DNA of 59,591 bases from SG8-30 sp964406445 (GCA_964406445.1 CAYORU010000021.1:1-59591), one strand, 5' to 3'; shown: positions 46,165 to 55,993, numbered from the stretch's first letter. Numbers and translations: made by a program. Notes: generated by a model not told the origin, from the letters alone.

Positions 46165-47532
46165 TCAGTCCTCGACGATGCGCGTGACGCGCGCCGCGAT
46201 CCGGCCGCGGGCCAGCCTCGCCTCGACCTCCTGGCCGGTCGCGACGGCGCGCGCGTCGGTCACGACGCGGCCGTCGGCCTCGGTGACGATGGCGTAGCCG
46301 CGCTCGAGCGTCGCGAGCGGGCTCACCGCCTGCAGCGCGCGCACGGTGCTACCGAGGCGGCTGCGCTGCCGCTCCAGCGCGCCGCGCGCGGCGGGCCCGA
46401 GGCGCGCCCCGAGCACCTCGGCCTGGCGGCGCAGTTCCGCGATCCGCGCCGCCGGCGACAGCGAGTGCAGCGCGCCGCGCAACGCGGCGAGTTCGTGGCG
46501 GCGCGTCGCGAGCGCCAGCCTGAAGGCGGCCCGCAGCTGCCCGTCGAGCTCGTCCAGGCGCTGCGATTCGCGCTCGAGCCGGACCGCCGGGTGCAGCTGC
46601 AGCAGACGCCGGCGGGTCCAGGCCAGGTCCTCGCGCCAGCGGCCGACCTGCCGCTGCCATCCCCGGGTCAGGCGGCGGGCCCGCTCGGCGAGGGCACGCA
46701 GCCACTGCGAGGCGTCCGGCACCACCAGCTCGGCCGCAGCGGAGGGCGTCGGCGCCCTCAGGTCCGCGGCGAAATCGGCGAGCGTCACGTCGACCTCGTG
46801 GCCCACGGCCGAGACGACCGGCATCGATGCCGCCACGATCGCGCGCACCACCGACTCCTCGTTGAACGGCCAGAGGTCCTCGAGCGAGCCGCCGCCCCGG
46901 CCGACGATCAGCACGTCCACCTCGGCGCGGTCCGAGGCGAGGGCGATCGCCTCGGCGATGCGCGGCGCGGCCGATTCCCCCTGCACCGGCACCGGGTAGA
47001 GGATGACCGGCACCGCGGGAAAGCGTCGCCGCAACACCTGCAGGATGTCGCGGAGCGCCGCCCCGGTCGGCGAGGTGACCACGCCGATCGCGTCGGGGAG
47101 CGGGGGCAGCGGGCGCTTGCGCGCCGGGTCGAACAGTCCTTCCGCGGCGAGCCTGCGCTTCAGTTCCTCCAGCCGGCGGCGCAGCGCGCCCTCGCCGGCG
47201 GGCTCCAGGTGATCCACGATCAGCTGGAAGTCGCCGCGCGGCTCGTAGAGGCTGACCCGGGCCCGCAGCAGCACCTGCTCGCCCTCCCGCGGCGAAGTGG
47301 CCACCAGCGCGTTGCGGGCCCGGAACATGGCGCAGCGGACCTGGGCGCCGGCGTCCTTCAGGGAGAAGTACCAGTGCCCGGAGGCGGGGCGGGCGAAGTT
47401 CGAGATCTCGCCCTCGATCCACAGGGTCGCGAACCGGGACTCGACCAGGCCGCGCACCTCCCGGTTCAGGCGGGAGACGGTGTACACGTCGCGGCCACCG
47501 GTGGCCGCAGGGAAGTCGCCGGGCATCGCCAT
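46165..47532 (-). CDS. xseA: Exodeoxyribonuclease VII large subunit
   Basis: The 455-aa protein has an N-terminal OB fold (YTVSRLNREVRGLVESRF, WIEGEISNF), the central nuclease core with VGRGGGSLEDLWPFNEE and SAVGHEVDVT, and a long coiled-coil C-terminus. It degrades single-stranded DNA with XseB. The ATG at 47532 or 47526 is possible. It is divergent from guaB, sharing a 57-base gap. Confidence 0.96.
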   Translation of the reverse strand: MAMPGDFPAATGGRDVYTVSRLNREVRGLVESRFATLWIEGEISNFARPASGHWYFSLKDAGAQVRCAMFRARNALVATSPREGEQVLLRARVSLYEPRGDFQLIVDHLEPAGEGALRRRLEELKRRLAAEGLFDPARKRPLPPLPDAIGVVTSPTGAALRDILQVLRRRFPAVPVILYPVPVQGESAAPRIAEAIALASDRAEVDVLIVGRGGGSLEDLWPFNEESVVRAIVAASMPVVSAVGHEVDVTLADFAADLRAPTPSAAAELVVPDASQWLRALAERARRLTRGWQRQVGRWREDLAWTRRRLLQLHPAVRLERESQRLDELDGQLRAAFRLALATRRHELAALRGALHSLSPAARIAELRRQAEVLGARLGPAARGALERQRSRLGSTVRALQAVSPLATLERGYAIVTEADGRVVTDARAVATGQEVEARLARGRIAARVTRIVED

Positions 47533-47547
47533 CCGACCATCTTACGG

Positions 47548-47553
47548 TACAAT
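47548..47553 (+). promoter_or_regulatory. -10 of guaBA (TACAAT)
   Basis: CGGTACAAT lies 36 bases before the guaB start codon; the same CGGTACAAT is seen in the ndk promoter. The -35 is weak. Confidence 0.5.
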
Positions 47554-47589
47554 GTGGCGCTTCATTCGGACTCCCCCCAAGGCGCCCTC

Positions 47590-49059
47590 ATGCGCATCGT
47601 CCAGGAAGCACTCACCTTCGACGACGTCCTGCTCGTACCCGCGTATTCGGAGGTACTGCCCCGGGACGTCGACCTGTCCACGCGCCTGACCCGGCGCATC
47701 CGCCTCAACCTGCCGCTGGTGTCGGCGGCCATGGACACGGTCACCGAGGCCCGACTCGCGATCACGCTCGCGCAGGAGGGCGGCATCGGCATCGTCCACA
47801 AGAACATGCCGCCGGCCGAGCAGGCCCGCGAGGTCGGCCGGGTCAAGAAGTACGAGAGCGGCGTCATCAAGGACCCGATCACCGTCCGGCCCGACGCCAC
47901 CATCCGCGACGTGATCGAGCTGACCCGGGCCAAGGGCATCTCCGGCCTGCCGGTCACCACCGACGGCAACAAGGTGGTCGGCATCATCACCCACCGCGAC
48001 ATCCGCTTCGAGGACCAGCTCGACCTGCCGGTGTCGCAGGTGATGACGCCGCGCGAGCGCCTCGTGACGGTCGGCGAGAACGCGACGCGCGAGGAGGCGC
48101 TGCTGCTGCTGCACAAGCACCGGATCGAGAAGATCCCGGTCGTGGACGCCGAGGGCCGCCTGCGCGGGATGATCACCGTCAAGGACATCCAGAAGGCGAG
48201 GGAATTCCCGCGTGCCTGCAAGGACGAGCACGGCCGCCTGCGCGTCGGCGCCGCAGTCGGCACCGGCGCAGACACGATGGACCGGGTCGCCGCGCTGGTC
48301 GAGGCGGGCGTGGACGTCGCGGTGGTCGACACCTCGCACGGCCATTCCCGCGGCGTGCTGATGACGGTCGAGCTGATCAAGAAGAAGTGGCCGGACCTCG
48401 AGGTCGTCGGCGGCAACATCGTCACCCCGGAGGCGGCGCGCGCACTCGTCGAGGCGGGTGCCGACGGGGTCAAGGTCGGCATCGGGCCCGGCTCGATCTG
48501 CACCACCCGCGTGGTCGCCGGCGTCGGCGTGCCGCAGATCTCGGCGGTCGCGAACGTCGCGGCGGCGCTCGAAGGCACGGGCGTCCCGCTGATCGCGGAC
48601 GGCGGCATCCGCTACTCGGGCGACCTCGCCAAGGCGATCGCCGCCGGCGCCCACAGCGTGATGATCGGCGGCCTGTTCGGCGGCACCGAGGAATCGCCGG
48701 GCGAGGTCGAGCTGTACCAGGGCGCTTCCTACAAGTCCTACCGCGGCATGGGCTCGCTCGGCGCGATGGCGCAGCGCCATGGCTCCTCCGACCGTTACTT
48801 CCAGGACGCGGTCGAGGAACTCGAGAAGCTGGTGCCGGAGGGCGTCGAGGGCCGCGTGCCCTACAAGGGCAGCCTGGTCGCGATCGTGCACCAGCTCGCC
48901 GGCGGCCTGCGTGCAGCGATGGGCTACACCGGCAGCGCAAGCATCGAGGAGATGCGCACGCGGCCGCACTTCGTGCGCATCACCGGCGCGGGCGTGCGCG
49001 AGAGCCACGTCCACGACGTGTCCATCACCAAGGAAGCGCCGAACTACCGCATCGGCTGA
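47590..49059 (+). CDS. guaB: IMP dehydrogenase
   Basis: The 489-aa enzyme oxidises IMP to XMP. It has two CBS domains (about residues 95-205), the catalytic loop GIGPGSICTTRVVAGVG and the flap RGMGSLGAM. The ATG at 47590 gives the normal N-terminus. It forms an operon with guaA, 10 bases downstream. Confidence 0.97.
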   Translation: MRIVQEALTFDDVLLVPAYSEVLPRDVDLSTRLTRRIRLNLPLVSAAMDTVTEARLAITLAQEGGIGIVHKNMPPAEQAREVGRVKKYESGVIKDPITVRPDATIRDVIELTRAKGISGLPVTTDGNKVVGIITHRDIRFEDQLDLPVSQVMTPRERLVTVGENATREEALLLLHKHRIEKIPVVDAEGRLRGMITVKDIQKAREFPRACKDEHGRLRVGAAVGTGADTMDRVAALVEAGVDVAVVDTSHGHSRGVLMTVELIKKKWPDLEVVGGNIVTPEAARALVEAGADGVKVGIGPGSICTTRVVAGVGVPQISAVANVAAALEGTGVPLIADGGIRYSGDLAKAIAAGAHSVMIGGLFGGTEESPGEVELYQGASYKSYRGMGSLGAMAQRHGSSDRYFQDAVEELEKLVPEGVEGRVPYKGSLVAIVHQLAGGLRAAMGYTGSASIEEMRTRPHFVRITGAGVRESHVHDVSITKEAPNYRIG

Positions 49060-49069
49060 CGGGGGACTC

Positions 49070-50656
49070 ATGCAGGGCGCCGGCGGCGACATCCATGCGC
49101 ACCGCATCCTGATCCTCGACTTCGGTTCCCAGTACACGCAGCTGATCGCGCGGCGGGTGCGCGAGCTCGGCGTGTACTGCGAGATCCATCCCTGGGACAT
49201 GGGTGACGAGGCGCTGCACGCCTTCGGCGCCCGCGGCATCGTGCTCTCCGGCGGCCCCGAGTCGGTGACGCAGCCTGGCGCGCCGGCGGCGCCGGCGGCG
49301 GCCTTCGAGCTCGGCGTGCCGGTGCTCGGCATCTGCTACGGCATGCAGACCATGGCGGCGCAGCTCGGCGGCCGGGTAGAACCCGGCGACGTGCACGAGT
49401 TCGGCTACGCGGAGGTCCGCGCCCGCGGCCACTCGGCGCTCCTCAGCGACATCGAGGACCGGGTCAATGCCGAAGGCCACGGCCTGCTCGACGTCTGGAT
49501 GAGCCACGGCGACCGCGTCGTCGCGCTGCCGCCGGGCTTTCGGACCATCGCCTCGACCGCCGACGTGCCGATCGCCGGCATCGCCGACGAGTCGCGGCGC
49601 TTCTTCGCCCTGCAGTTCCACCCCGAGGTCACCCACACGCGCCAGGGCACGCGCATCTACGAGCGCTTCCTGCACGGCATCTGCGGCTGCGACGCCAGCT
49701 GGAACGCCGGCAACATCATCGAGGATGCGATCTCGCGTGTCCGCGCCCAGGTCGGCGGGGGCAAGGTGCTGCTCGGCCTGTCGGGCGGCGTGGACTCCTC
49801 GGTGGTCGCGGCGCTGCTGCACAAGGCCATCGGCGACCAGCTCACCTGCGTATTCGTGGACCACGGCCTGCTGCGCCATCAGGAAGGCGACCAGGTCATG
49901 GCCGTGTTCGCGCGCAACCTCGGCGTGCGCGTGATCCGCGTGGATGCGGCGGAGCGCTTCTTCGGCGCACTCGCCGGGGTCGCCGACCCTGAGGCCAAGC
50001 GCAAGATCATCGGCCGGCTGTTCATCGAGGTCTTCGACGAGGAGGCCGCGAAGCTCGAGGGGGTGGGGTTCCTTGCGCAGGGCACGATCTACCCGGACGT
50101 GATCGAGTCCGCCGGCGGCAAGACCGGCAAGGCGCACGTCATCAAGAGTCACCACAACGTGGGGGGACTGCCGGCGCACATGAAGTTGAAGCTCGTCGAG
50201 CCGCTCCGGGAGCTGTTCAAGGACGAGGTGCGGCGCATCGGCATCGAGCTCGGCCTGCCCGCCGAGATGGTCCACCGCCATCCCTTCCCCGGGCCTGGCC
50301 TCGGCGTGCGCATCCTGGGCGAGGTGACCCGCGCCGCCGCAGACACCCTTCGGCTCGCCGACCACATCTTCATCGAGGAGCTGCGCAAGGCGGGTTGGTA
50401 CGACAAGACCAGCCAGGCCTTCGCGGTGTTCCTGCCGGTGAAGAGCGTCGGCGTCACCGGCGACGGCCGGCGCCACGAGCCGGTGATCGCACTGAGGGCC
50501 GTCGAGACGGTGGACTTCATGACCGCGCGCTGGGCGCAGCTGCCCTACGAGTTGCTCGACACCTGCTCGCGGCGCATCGTCAACGAGGTGAAGGGCGTTT
50601 CCCGCGTCGTCTACGACATCACCGGCAAGCCGCCGGCGACCATCGAGTGGGAGTGA
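49070..50656 (+). CDS. guaA: GMP synthase (glutamine-hydrolysing)
   Basis: The 528-aa enzyme aminates XMP to GMP. The class I glutaminase has Cys89 in GICYGMQTM and the His/Glu in FHPEVTHT; the synthetase has the ATP loop GLSGGVDSS and ends GKPPATIEWE. The conserved 3' end of guaA is a known insertion site for genomic islands, and an integrase gene follows here, with the reading frame restored intact. Confidence 0.97.
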   Translation: MQGAGGDIHAHRILILDFGSQYTQLIARRVRELGVYCEIHPWDMGDEALHAFGARGIVLSGGPESVTQPGAPAAPAAAFELGVPVLGICYGMQTMAAQLGGRVEPGDVHEFGYAEVRARGHSALLSDIEDRVNAEGHGLLDVWMSHGDRVVALPPGFRTIASTADVPIAGIADESRRFFALQFHPEVTHTRQGTRIYERFLHGICGCDASWNAGNIIEDAISRVRAQVGGGKVLLGLSGGVDSSVVAALLHKAIGDQLTCVFVDHGLLRHQEGDQVMAVFARNLGVRVIRVDAAERFFGALAGVADPEAKRKIIGRLFIEVFDEEAAKLEGVGFLAQGTIYPDVIESAGGKTGKAHVIKSHHNVGGLPAHMKLKLVEPLRELFKDEVRRIGIELGLPAEMVHRHPFPGPGLGVRILGEVTRAAADTLRLADHIFIEELRKAGWYDKTSQAFAVFLPVKSVGVTGDGRRHEPVIALRAVETVDFMTARWAQLPYELLDTCSRRIVNEVKGVSRVVYDITGKPPATIEWE

Positions 50657-50704
50657 TTAGGTGCCTTTCGCGGTCTATCCGTGACCCGCGAAAACTAAAC
50701 CTAA
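50657..50704. other. Nested inverted repeat just after guaA
   Basis: The arms TTTCGCGG (50666-50673) and CCGCGAAA (50686-50693) enclose 12 bases, and outer arms TTAGGT/ACCTAA (50657-50662 and 50699-50704) extend the pairing. It could terminate guaBA transcription or form part of the attachment site. There is no T-tract on the plus strand. Confidence 0.5.
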
Positions 50705-50972
50705 GTCACTGAATAATAATAAATAATCGTTCTGAGCCTATCGCCATCTATCGGCACCAAGCGGGACAGTCTGACGGTAAAACTGACGGTATGAGTTTCC
50801 GGCACCGCGAAACATGCCGATTTTTACCGTCATACAGTCGACGGTAAGGCGGACAAAGAAACGCTGGAATTTCAGGGGAAAAGTGCCAGAAACCCGTGAT
50901 TTCCGCGGTGCGGATTGAGAGAAATGGGTATCTGACGGTAAAATTGGGGCCGCGCCAGAACGGGGGCCCGCC
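50705..50972. other. Intergenic region with repeated TGACGGTA motifs (putative integrase arm sites)
   Basis: This part of the 316-base gap between guaA and int has no gene that I can support. It is AT-richer at the left and contains TGACGGTA at 50772-50779, 50784-50791 and 50933-50940, its reverse complement at 50825-50832, and an imperfect copy at 50839-50846. Spacing between the first two is 12 bases. Short repeats beside an integrase are typical of arm-type binding sites. Confidence 0.6.
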
Positions 50973-52229
50973 ATGCTTACCGACATCGCCCTGAAGAAGC
51001 TCAAACCCCGGGAAAAGCCGTACAAAGTGACGGACCGGGACGGGATGTACGTGACGGTCTCGCCGGCCGGGACGATCACGTTCCGGTTCGACTACAGGAT
51101 CAGCAACAGGCGCGAGACCCTCACCCTGGGTCGTTACGGACCGGCAGGGCTATCCCTGTCCGCTGCCCGCGAAAAGTGCATCGCTGCCCGGAACACGCTC
51201 GCCCAGGGGCACTCACCGGCCCGGGTGAAGCAGCGCGAGAAGCGCCAGCTCGCAGCCGCCCAGACCCTGGGCCAGTTCGCCACCAAGTGGCTGGACGAGG
51301 GCCCGATGGCGGAGAGCACCCGCACCATGCGCAAGGGCATCTACCGGCGAGAGGTCGAACCCGAACTCTCGAACCGCTTGCTGCCGGAAGTGTCGTCGGA
51401 CGACGTGCGCATCCTGTGCCTCAAGATCAAGAACCGGGGGTCGCCCGCGACGGCCATCCACGTCCGGGACATCGTGAAGGGCATCTACAACTTCGCTAAC
51501 CTGCACGGGCACAAGGTGCCGAACCCGGCCAACGAGGTGGCGCCGACATCCATTGCCACGTTCAAGCCGCGCGAACGGGCGCTCAGCCCCGAGGAGATCC
51601 GGATCGCGTTCACGCTGATCGACAAGGTGTCGTTCGCCCATATCCACCGCCTGGCGCTGCGGATGATCCTGCTGACTCTCGTGCGCAAGAGCGAGCTGGC
51701 GAAGGCGATGTGGAGCGAGATCGACTTCGACAAGGGGGTCTGGACGATCCCGAAGGAACGCATGAAGGCGCGCCGGCCACACAGTGTCTATCTGTCGCGC
51801 CAGGCGCTGGAGATCTTCACCGCGCTCAAGCTGATGGCCGGAAGCTCGCCCTACGTATTCCCGTCCCGCTATGACGCCGACGTTCACATCGCGGCGAGCA
51901 CGCTCAACCGGGTCACGTCGCAGATCGCCGAGAAGGCCAAGGCGGAGAATCTTCCGCTGGAGATGTTCACGGTTCACGACCTGCGCCGGACCGGCTCGAC
52001 GATCCTCAACGAGATGGGCTTCAACCGCGACTGGATTGAGAAGGCGCTCGCGCACGAGCGCAATGAGTCTTCGCGCGGCACGTACAACCGCGCCCAGTAC
52101 GCCGAGCAGCGGCGGCACATGCTGCAGGAATGGGCGGACATGATCGACGCGTGGGTGGCGGGCAAGACGCATGCGCCGGTACTGCTGCCGCCGTCCATGA
52201 AGGTTCTTGCGGCTCAGGCGCTGACCTAG
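50973..52229 (+). CDS. int: Tyrosine integrase (CP4-57/P4-type, DUF4102 N-terminus)
   Basis: The 418-aa protein has the N-terminal DUF4102 arm-binding domain (LTDIALKKLKPREKPYKV), a core-binding domain, and the catalytic residues Arg238 (LVRKSELAKAMW), His335/Arg338 (HDLRRTGS), His361 (LAHERNESS) and Tyr371 (GTYNRAQY). It should catalyse integration at guaA. The ATG at 50973 follows a G-rich tract. No separate excisionase is next to it, but the AlpA-like genes at 55994-56721 could serve that role. Confidence 0.95.
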   Translation: MLTDIALKKLKPREKPYKVTDRDGMYVTVSPAGTITFRFDYRISNRRETLTLGRYGPAGLSLSAAREKCIAARNTLAQGHSPARVKQREKRQLAAAQTLGQFATKWLDEGPMAESTRTMRKGIYRREVEPELSNRLLPEVSSDDVRILCLKIKNRGSPATAIHVRDIVKGIYNFANLHGHKVPNPANEVAPTSIATFKPRERALSPEEIRIAFTLIDKVSFAHIHRLALRMILLTLVRKSELAKAMWSEIDFDKGVWTIPKERMKARRPHSVYLSRQALEIFTALKLMAGSSPYVFPSRYDADVHIAASTLNRVTSQIAEKAKAENLPLEMFTVHDLRRTGSTILNEMGFNRDWIEKALAHERNESSRGTYNRAQYAEQRRHMLQEWADMIDAWVAGKTHAPVLLPPSMKVLAAQALT

Positions 52230-52408
52230 AGCCCGATCCCCGGCGCGCCCGTCGGCTATGACTGCCGGAGGTGGCCAACCCCTTGTGGCAAAAGAAGAAG
52301 CCCTGATTGGTGCGCTGAAAGAACTCTTCGGTACCCACTTCGGCGCATATGTCGTATCATGCGTCGAGAAAATCTCTTATAAAACAACGGACAATAGCCA
52401 GCGCGGCC

Positions 52409-53407
52409 ATGTCGAACGCCAAGCAGATCTTAGCGATGTTGCGGAGTCGTGCTGAAGGCGACGACGAGCGCTTCTATTCGATCGCGTTGCAAATCGCAGC
52501 CTCCGAGGCGCGGCAAGGCCATAGGACGACTGCTGAGGAACTGCGGGCGGCTGTGGATGACGCTCGTGGAAAGGTGTCTCGCGGAGCTTCCGTTGCCATT
52601 CCGTTCTCGAAGCCTCGTGGCGATCTTGAATCCCTCATCGACCTAAAGCCTGCAAAGCTGCGATTGGCTGACGTCGTACTAGATTCTGGGCTGTTCAAGC
52701 GCCTTCAAGACATCGTCCGGCAGCAGCAAAAACGGGAATGGTTGCGCGAGCACGGAAAGACGCCGAATCGGCGGGTCCTTTTTGTTGGGCCGCCGGGCTC
52801 TGGCAAAACAATGACGGCAGAGGCGCTCGCCGGAGAGCTAAAGCTCCCCCTGTTCGTGATCCGTCTTGAATCTTTGATAACCAGGTTCATGGGTGAAACA
52901 GCCTCCAAGCTGCGCCTTATATTCGATGAAACCCTGAGGCATCGCGGCGTCTATCTGTTCGATGAGTTCGATGCAATTGGCGGACGGCGGAACGCAACGA
53001 ATGATGTCGCGGAGATGCGTCGCGTCCTGAACTCATTCCTGCAGCTGATGGAACAGCCGAACGCAACCGATAGCATTCTTATAGGCGCCACAAACCATCC
53101 TGAATTGTTGGATAGAGCATTGCTTCGTCGCTTTGACGCAATCTTGGAGTTCAGCGCGCCCTCGGATGAGCAGATTCAGTCGCTGCTGAAGTCGAGTATC
53201 AAGCCGCTCCGTGCGTCGAAATTGAACTGGAGTGTCGTAGTTCCGAAGGCGCGAGGTCTAAGCCAGTCTGAGATTGTGCGTGCAGCAGAAGATGCAGTTA
53301 AGACGGCAATCTTAGACGAGCGGAACACCCTGACCACGGGTGACATCGTCGAGCGTCTGGACGAGCGCGCGCAGATGCGCGAGGCATTCTCGACAACAAC
53401 GAAATAG
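52409..53407 (+). CDS. ietA: AAA+ ATPase, IetA-like
   Basis: The 332-aa protein has Walker A GPPGSGKT (residues 127-134), Walker B YLFDEFDAI (Asp185, Glu186), sensor-1 (GATNHP) and an arginine-finger region (RALLRRFD). The ATG at 52409 begins the family's MSNAKQILAML helix; an ATG at 52349 adds unlike residues. The stop is 12 bases before the subtilase gene. AAA ATPase plus subtilisin-like protease is the ietAS pair, first described on Agrobacterium Ti plasmids as a stability/incompatibility module and later reported among defence systems. The role of this copy is inferred. The 179 bases before it hold no supportable gene. Confidence 0.85.
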   Translation: MSNAKQILAMLRSRAEGDDERFYSIALQIAASEARQGHRTTAEELRAAVDDARGKVSRGASVAIPFSKPRGDLESLIDLKPAKLRLADVVLDSGLFKRLQDIVRQQQKREWLREHGKTPNRRVLFVGPPGSGKTMTAEALAGELKLPLFVIRLESLITRFMGETASKLRLIFDETLRHRGVYLFDEFDAIGGRRNATNDVAEMRRVLNSFLQLMEQPNATDSILIGATNHPELLDRALLRRFDAILEFSAPSDEQIQSLLKSSIKPLRASKLNWSVVVPKARGLSQSEIVRAAEDAVKTAILDERNTLTTGDIVERLDERAQMREAFSTTTK

Positions 53408-53419
53408 CATCAGGGAACG

Positions 53420-55903
53420 ATGGCCAGCCCCTTCGACCGCCCTCACATCAATATCAGTGATCGAGCAATCACCCGCCTGTACCAAGCCCCGCAAGAAAAC
53501 CGAGGGGGTGGAAGTGCGCCGCGAACGCGGGCGGAGCATGGCGCTCGATTGCAGGCGGAGCTAGCAGCCGCATTTCAAGGCGCTGACGCGCACAAGACCG
53601 CAGACGATAGAGTTGATCCGGCTTCAGGCATCTATCTCGAAGTGGAGCTTCGCAAGGGCGACAACCCGAATCTGCTCGAACAAAAGAGCGCGCGGATCAG
53701 GCCCGGTGCAACCCGAACGCTAGAGAACGAGAGCACAACAGTCGCGCTCTTTGTTCCGGACGAAGCGCGGCCGGTCCTCGAAGAGATACTGCGCGACTAC
53801 ACATCTGGTCCACTTACAGCAAAGCGACAGGAGCCGCCGCGCAAGCAGAAGGTTGAGGCGATCGAATCCTTCCGCCAGGCAAGGCTCGAAACGCTTTGGA
53901 CCGATCGCATTGATGCACTGCCTTCCGATGCCCAGCAAGTAATTTGGTGGGAGGTCTGGTGCTACAAAGACATGATCGCCGGACTGCTTCGTGCGGCAGA
54001 ACGTCTCGGGGCTCGCGTTGCAGACGAGCACAATCGTCTGAACTTTCCAGAGACGATCGTGGTTCCGATTCTGGCTAGCCGCGTCACGATAGAGCTTCTT
54101 CTCTTCGCAGCGGCAGGCATCGCGGAGCTGCGGCGAGCTAGTACGACTCCCGTCTTCTTCATCGAAGATCGGGACGGCCAACATCAGTGGACGGAGAACC
54201 TCGCTGAACGCACTGAATGGCCGCCAGCGGACGCTCCTGCGGTATGCCTCCTTGATACCGGGGTCAATCGAGCACACGCCCTGATCGAGCCCGCACTGGC
54301 ACCCGCCGACGCGACGGCGGTCATTGCAGCTTGGGGTGCTGGTGACGAGCCACAGGGTCACGGCACGGGGATGGCCGGTCTGGCATTGTTTGGAGACCTT
54401 GTGGCGCCCCTCTCTGACGCACGAGAGGTCCAGCTCACGCATCGGCTCGAGTCGGTCAAGATATTGCCGCCAAATGGCTTCGCGCCCACCGACCCGAAAA
54501 GCTACGGCCCAATAACGCAGGCCGCTGCCGCTCGCGCAGAAATTGGTGCCCCCGAGAGAAGGCGCGCTTTTTGTCTAGCCGTAACAAACGACAACGTGTC
54601 TGGCTCCCGCCCAACGACATGGAGCGCAGCAATCGATCAAGCTGCAATGGGAGCAATGGCGGGAGACGAGGACGACGCACCGCGCCGTCTGTTTGTTGTG
54701 TCCGCAGGGAATGCCCCGGCGCATATGAATCCTGCAGACATCCTAAGCGCCGACGAGTACCCCATAGAAGATCCCGCGCAGGCATGGAATGCGCTCACTG
54801 TCGGCGGCTATACGGACAAGATTGTTGTTGATGACGCCGGGTATGAAGACTGGACTCCTTTGGCCTCCGCCGGAGAGCTCAGCCCTCACACCAGGACGTC
54901 GGTTACTTGGCCGCACAGCAAGGCACCGATCAAGCCAGAAATCGTTATGGAGGCGGGTAACCGGGCCGTAAGTCCGGGCGCGACAGAGGTTCTCAGTGTT
55001 GACTCACTGATGCTCCTGACTACTGGTAACGACATTGAAAACGCGCCGCTTGTGCCGTTTTCGGCGACAAGCGCGGCGACAGCTCAAGCCTCCAGACTCG
55101 CCGCCATGCTTAGCGCAGCTCATCCTGAGCTTTGGCCGGAAACTATCCGCGCATTGATCGTCCACAGCGCTGAATGGACCCAGCCGATGAAGGAGCTGCT
55201 CGATGCCGCAGGAAAGCGCGACTCGTATGCGCTCCTTAGAAAGTTCGGATACGGGGTTCCGAACTTCGAAAGAGCCGTGGCTTCGGCAGAAAATCACCTT
55301 GCCTTGGTCGCGCAGAACACCATAACGCCGTTCCGCATCGAGGGCAGTAGGAAGTTCAAGGATTGTCACTTCTATCGGCTTCCTTGGCCCAAGGATGTTT
55401 TGGAGAACCTGGACGCCGATGTCCGGCTGAAAGTCACGCTGTCGTATTTCATCGAACCGAACCCTGGCGTGTCGTCGGTTATCGATCCGCAGCGATACCA
55501 GTCGCATGGGCTGCGCTTCGACTTGCGACGGCGATCCGAGACCACTACTCAGTTTCTTGAGCGGGTGAACCCCTTGGAGCGCGACGATCCGCAGGAGCGC
55601 GTTCAGGTGACTCCTGACGACGGATGGCGGTTCGGATCTGGCAGCGTATCGGCTGGCTCACTGCACTGCGACGAATGGAGCGGGCCCGCCGTTCATCTCG
55701 CTGCGCGGGACATCATCTGCGTGAAGCCAGTCATCGGCTGGTGGCGATCGCGCGGCACGAAGGACGATTGCGGTAAAGGGACGCGATATTCTCTTGTGGC
55801 GACCCTCAGCGCTCCGGAGGTTGAGGTTGACCTTCATACGCCAATTTCGACCCTGGTCGAGAACACGACCGATATCGAAATCGCATTCAACGACGACGAG
55901 TGA
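53420..55903 (+). CDS. ietS: Subtilisin-like (S8) serine protease, IetS-like
   Basis: The 827-aa protein has an S8 peptidase domain with the catalytic triad Asp279 (CLLDTGVN), His314 (GHGTGMAG) and Ser551 (FSATSAATAQ), where the usual GTSMA is altered to ATSAA. It has no signal peptide, so it acts in the cytoplasm. Flanking the protease are an N-terminal region of about 250 residues and a C-terminal region of about 230 residues with no family that I recognise. AGGG lies 6 bases before the ATG. It is probably held in check by, or activated through, the IetA ATPase. Codon use is less GC-biased than the chromosome's. Confidence 0.85.
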   Translation: MASPFDRPHINISDRAITRLYQAPQENRGGGSAPRTRAEHGARLQAELAAAFQGADAHKTADDRVDPASGIYLEVELRKGDNPNLLEQKSARIRPGATRTLENESTTVALFVPDEARPVLEEILRDYTSGPLTAKRQEPPRKQKVEAIESFRQARLETLWTDRIDALPSDAQQVIWWEVWCYKDMIAGLLRAAERLGARVADEHNRLNFPETIVVPILASRVTIELLLFAAAGIAELRRASTTPVFFIEDRDGQHQWTENLAERTEWPPADAPAVCLLDTGVNRAHALIEPALAPADATAVIAAWGAGDEPQGHGTGMAGLALFGDLVAPLSDAREVQLTHRLESVKILPPNGFAPTDPKSYGPITQAAAARAEIGAPERRRAFCLAVTNDNVSGSRPTTWSAAIDQAAMGAMAGDEDDAPRRLFVVSAGNAPAHMNPADILSADEYPIEDPAQAWNALTVGGYTDKIVVDDAGYEDWTPLASAGELSPHTRTSVTWPHSKAPIKPEIVMEAGNRAVSPGATEVLSVDSLMLLTTGNDIENAPLVPFSATSAATAQASRLAAMLSAAHPELWPETIRALIVHSAEWTQPMKELLDAAGKRDSYALLRKFGYGVPNFERAVASAENHLALVAQNTITPFRIEGSRKFKDCHFYRLPWPKDVLENLDADVRLKVTLSYFIEPNPGVSSVIDPQRYQSHGLRFDLRRRSETTTQFLERVNPLERDDPQERVQVTPDDGWRFGSGSVSAGSLHCDEWSGPAVHLAARDIICVKPVIGWWRSRGTKDDCGKGTRYSLVATLSAPEVEVDLHTPISTLVENTTDIEIAFNDDE

Positions 55904-55993
55904 GCGAAGCCGCTTACTGAGAACCACCCATGTGGCGGCGCCTCCTGTGACGCGTCGTTCGAGTTGGAAAATCGAAGACGCGGATGGACCGCG

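Noticed and set aside
52258..52455. 65-codon frame between int and the AAA ATPase gene
   Set aside because: No recognisable motif, and it overlaps the ATPase start by 47 bases; it may only be the leader region.
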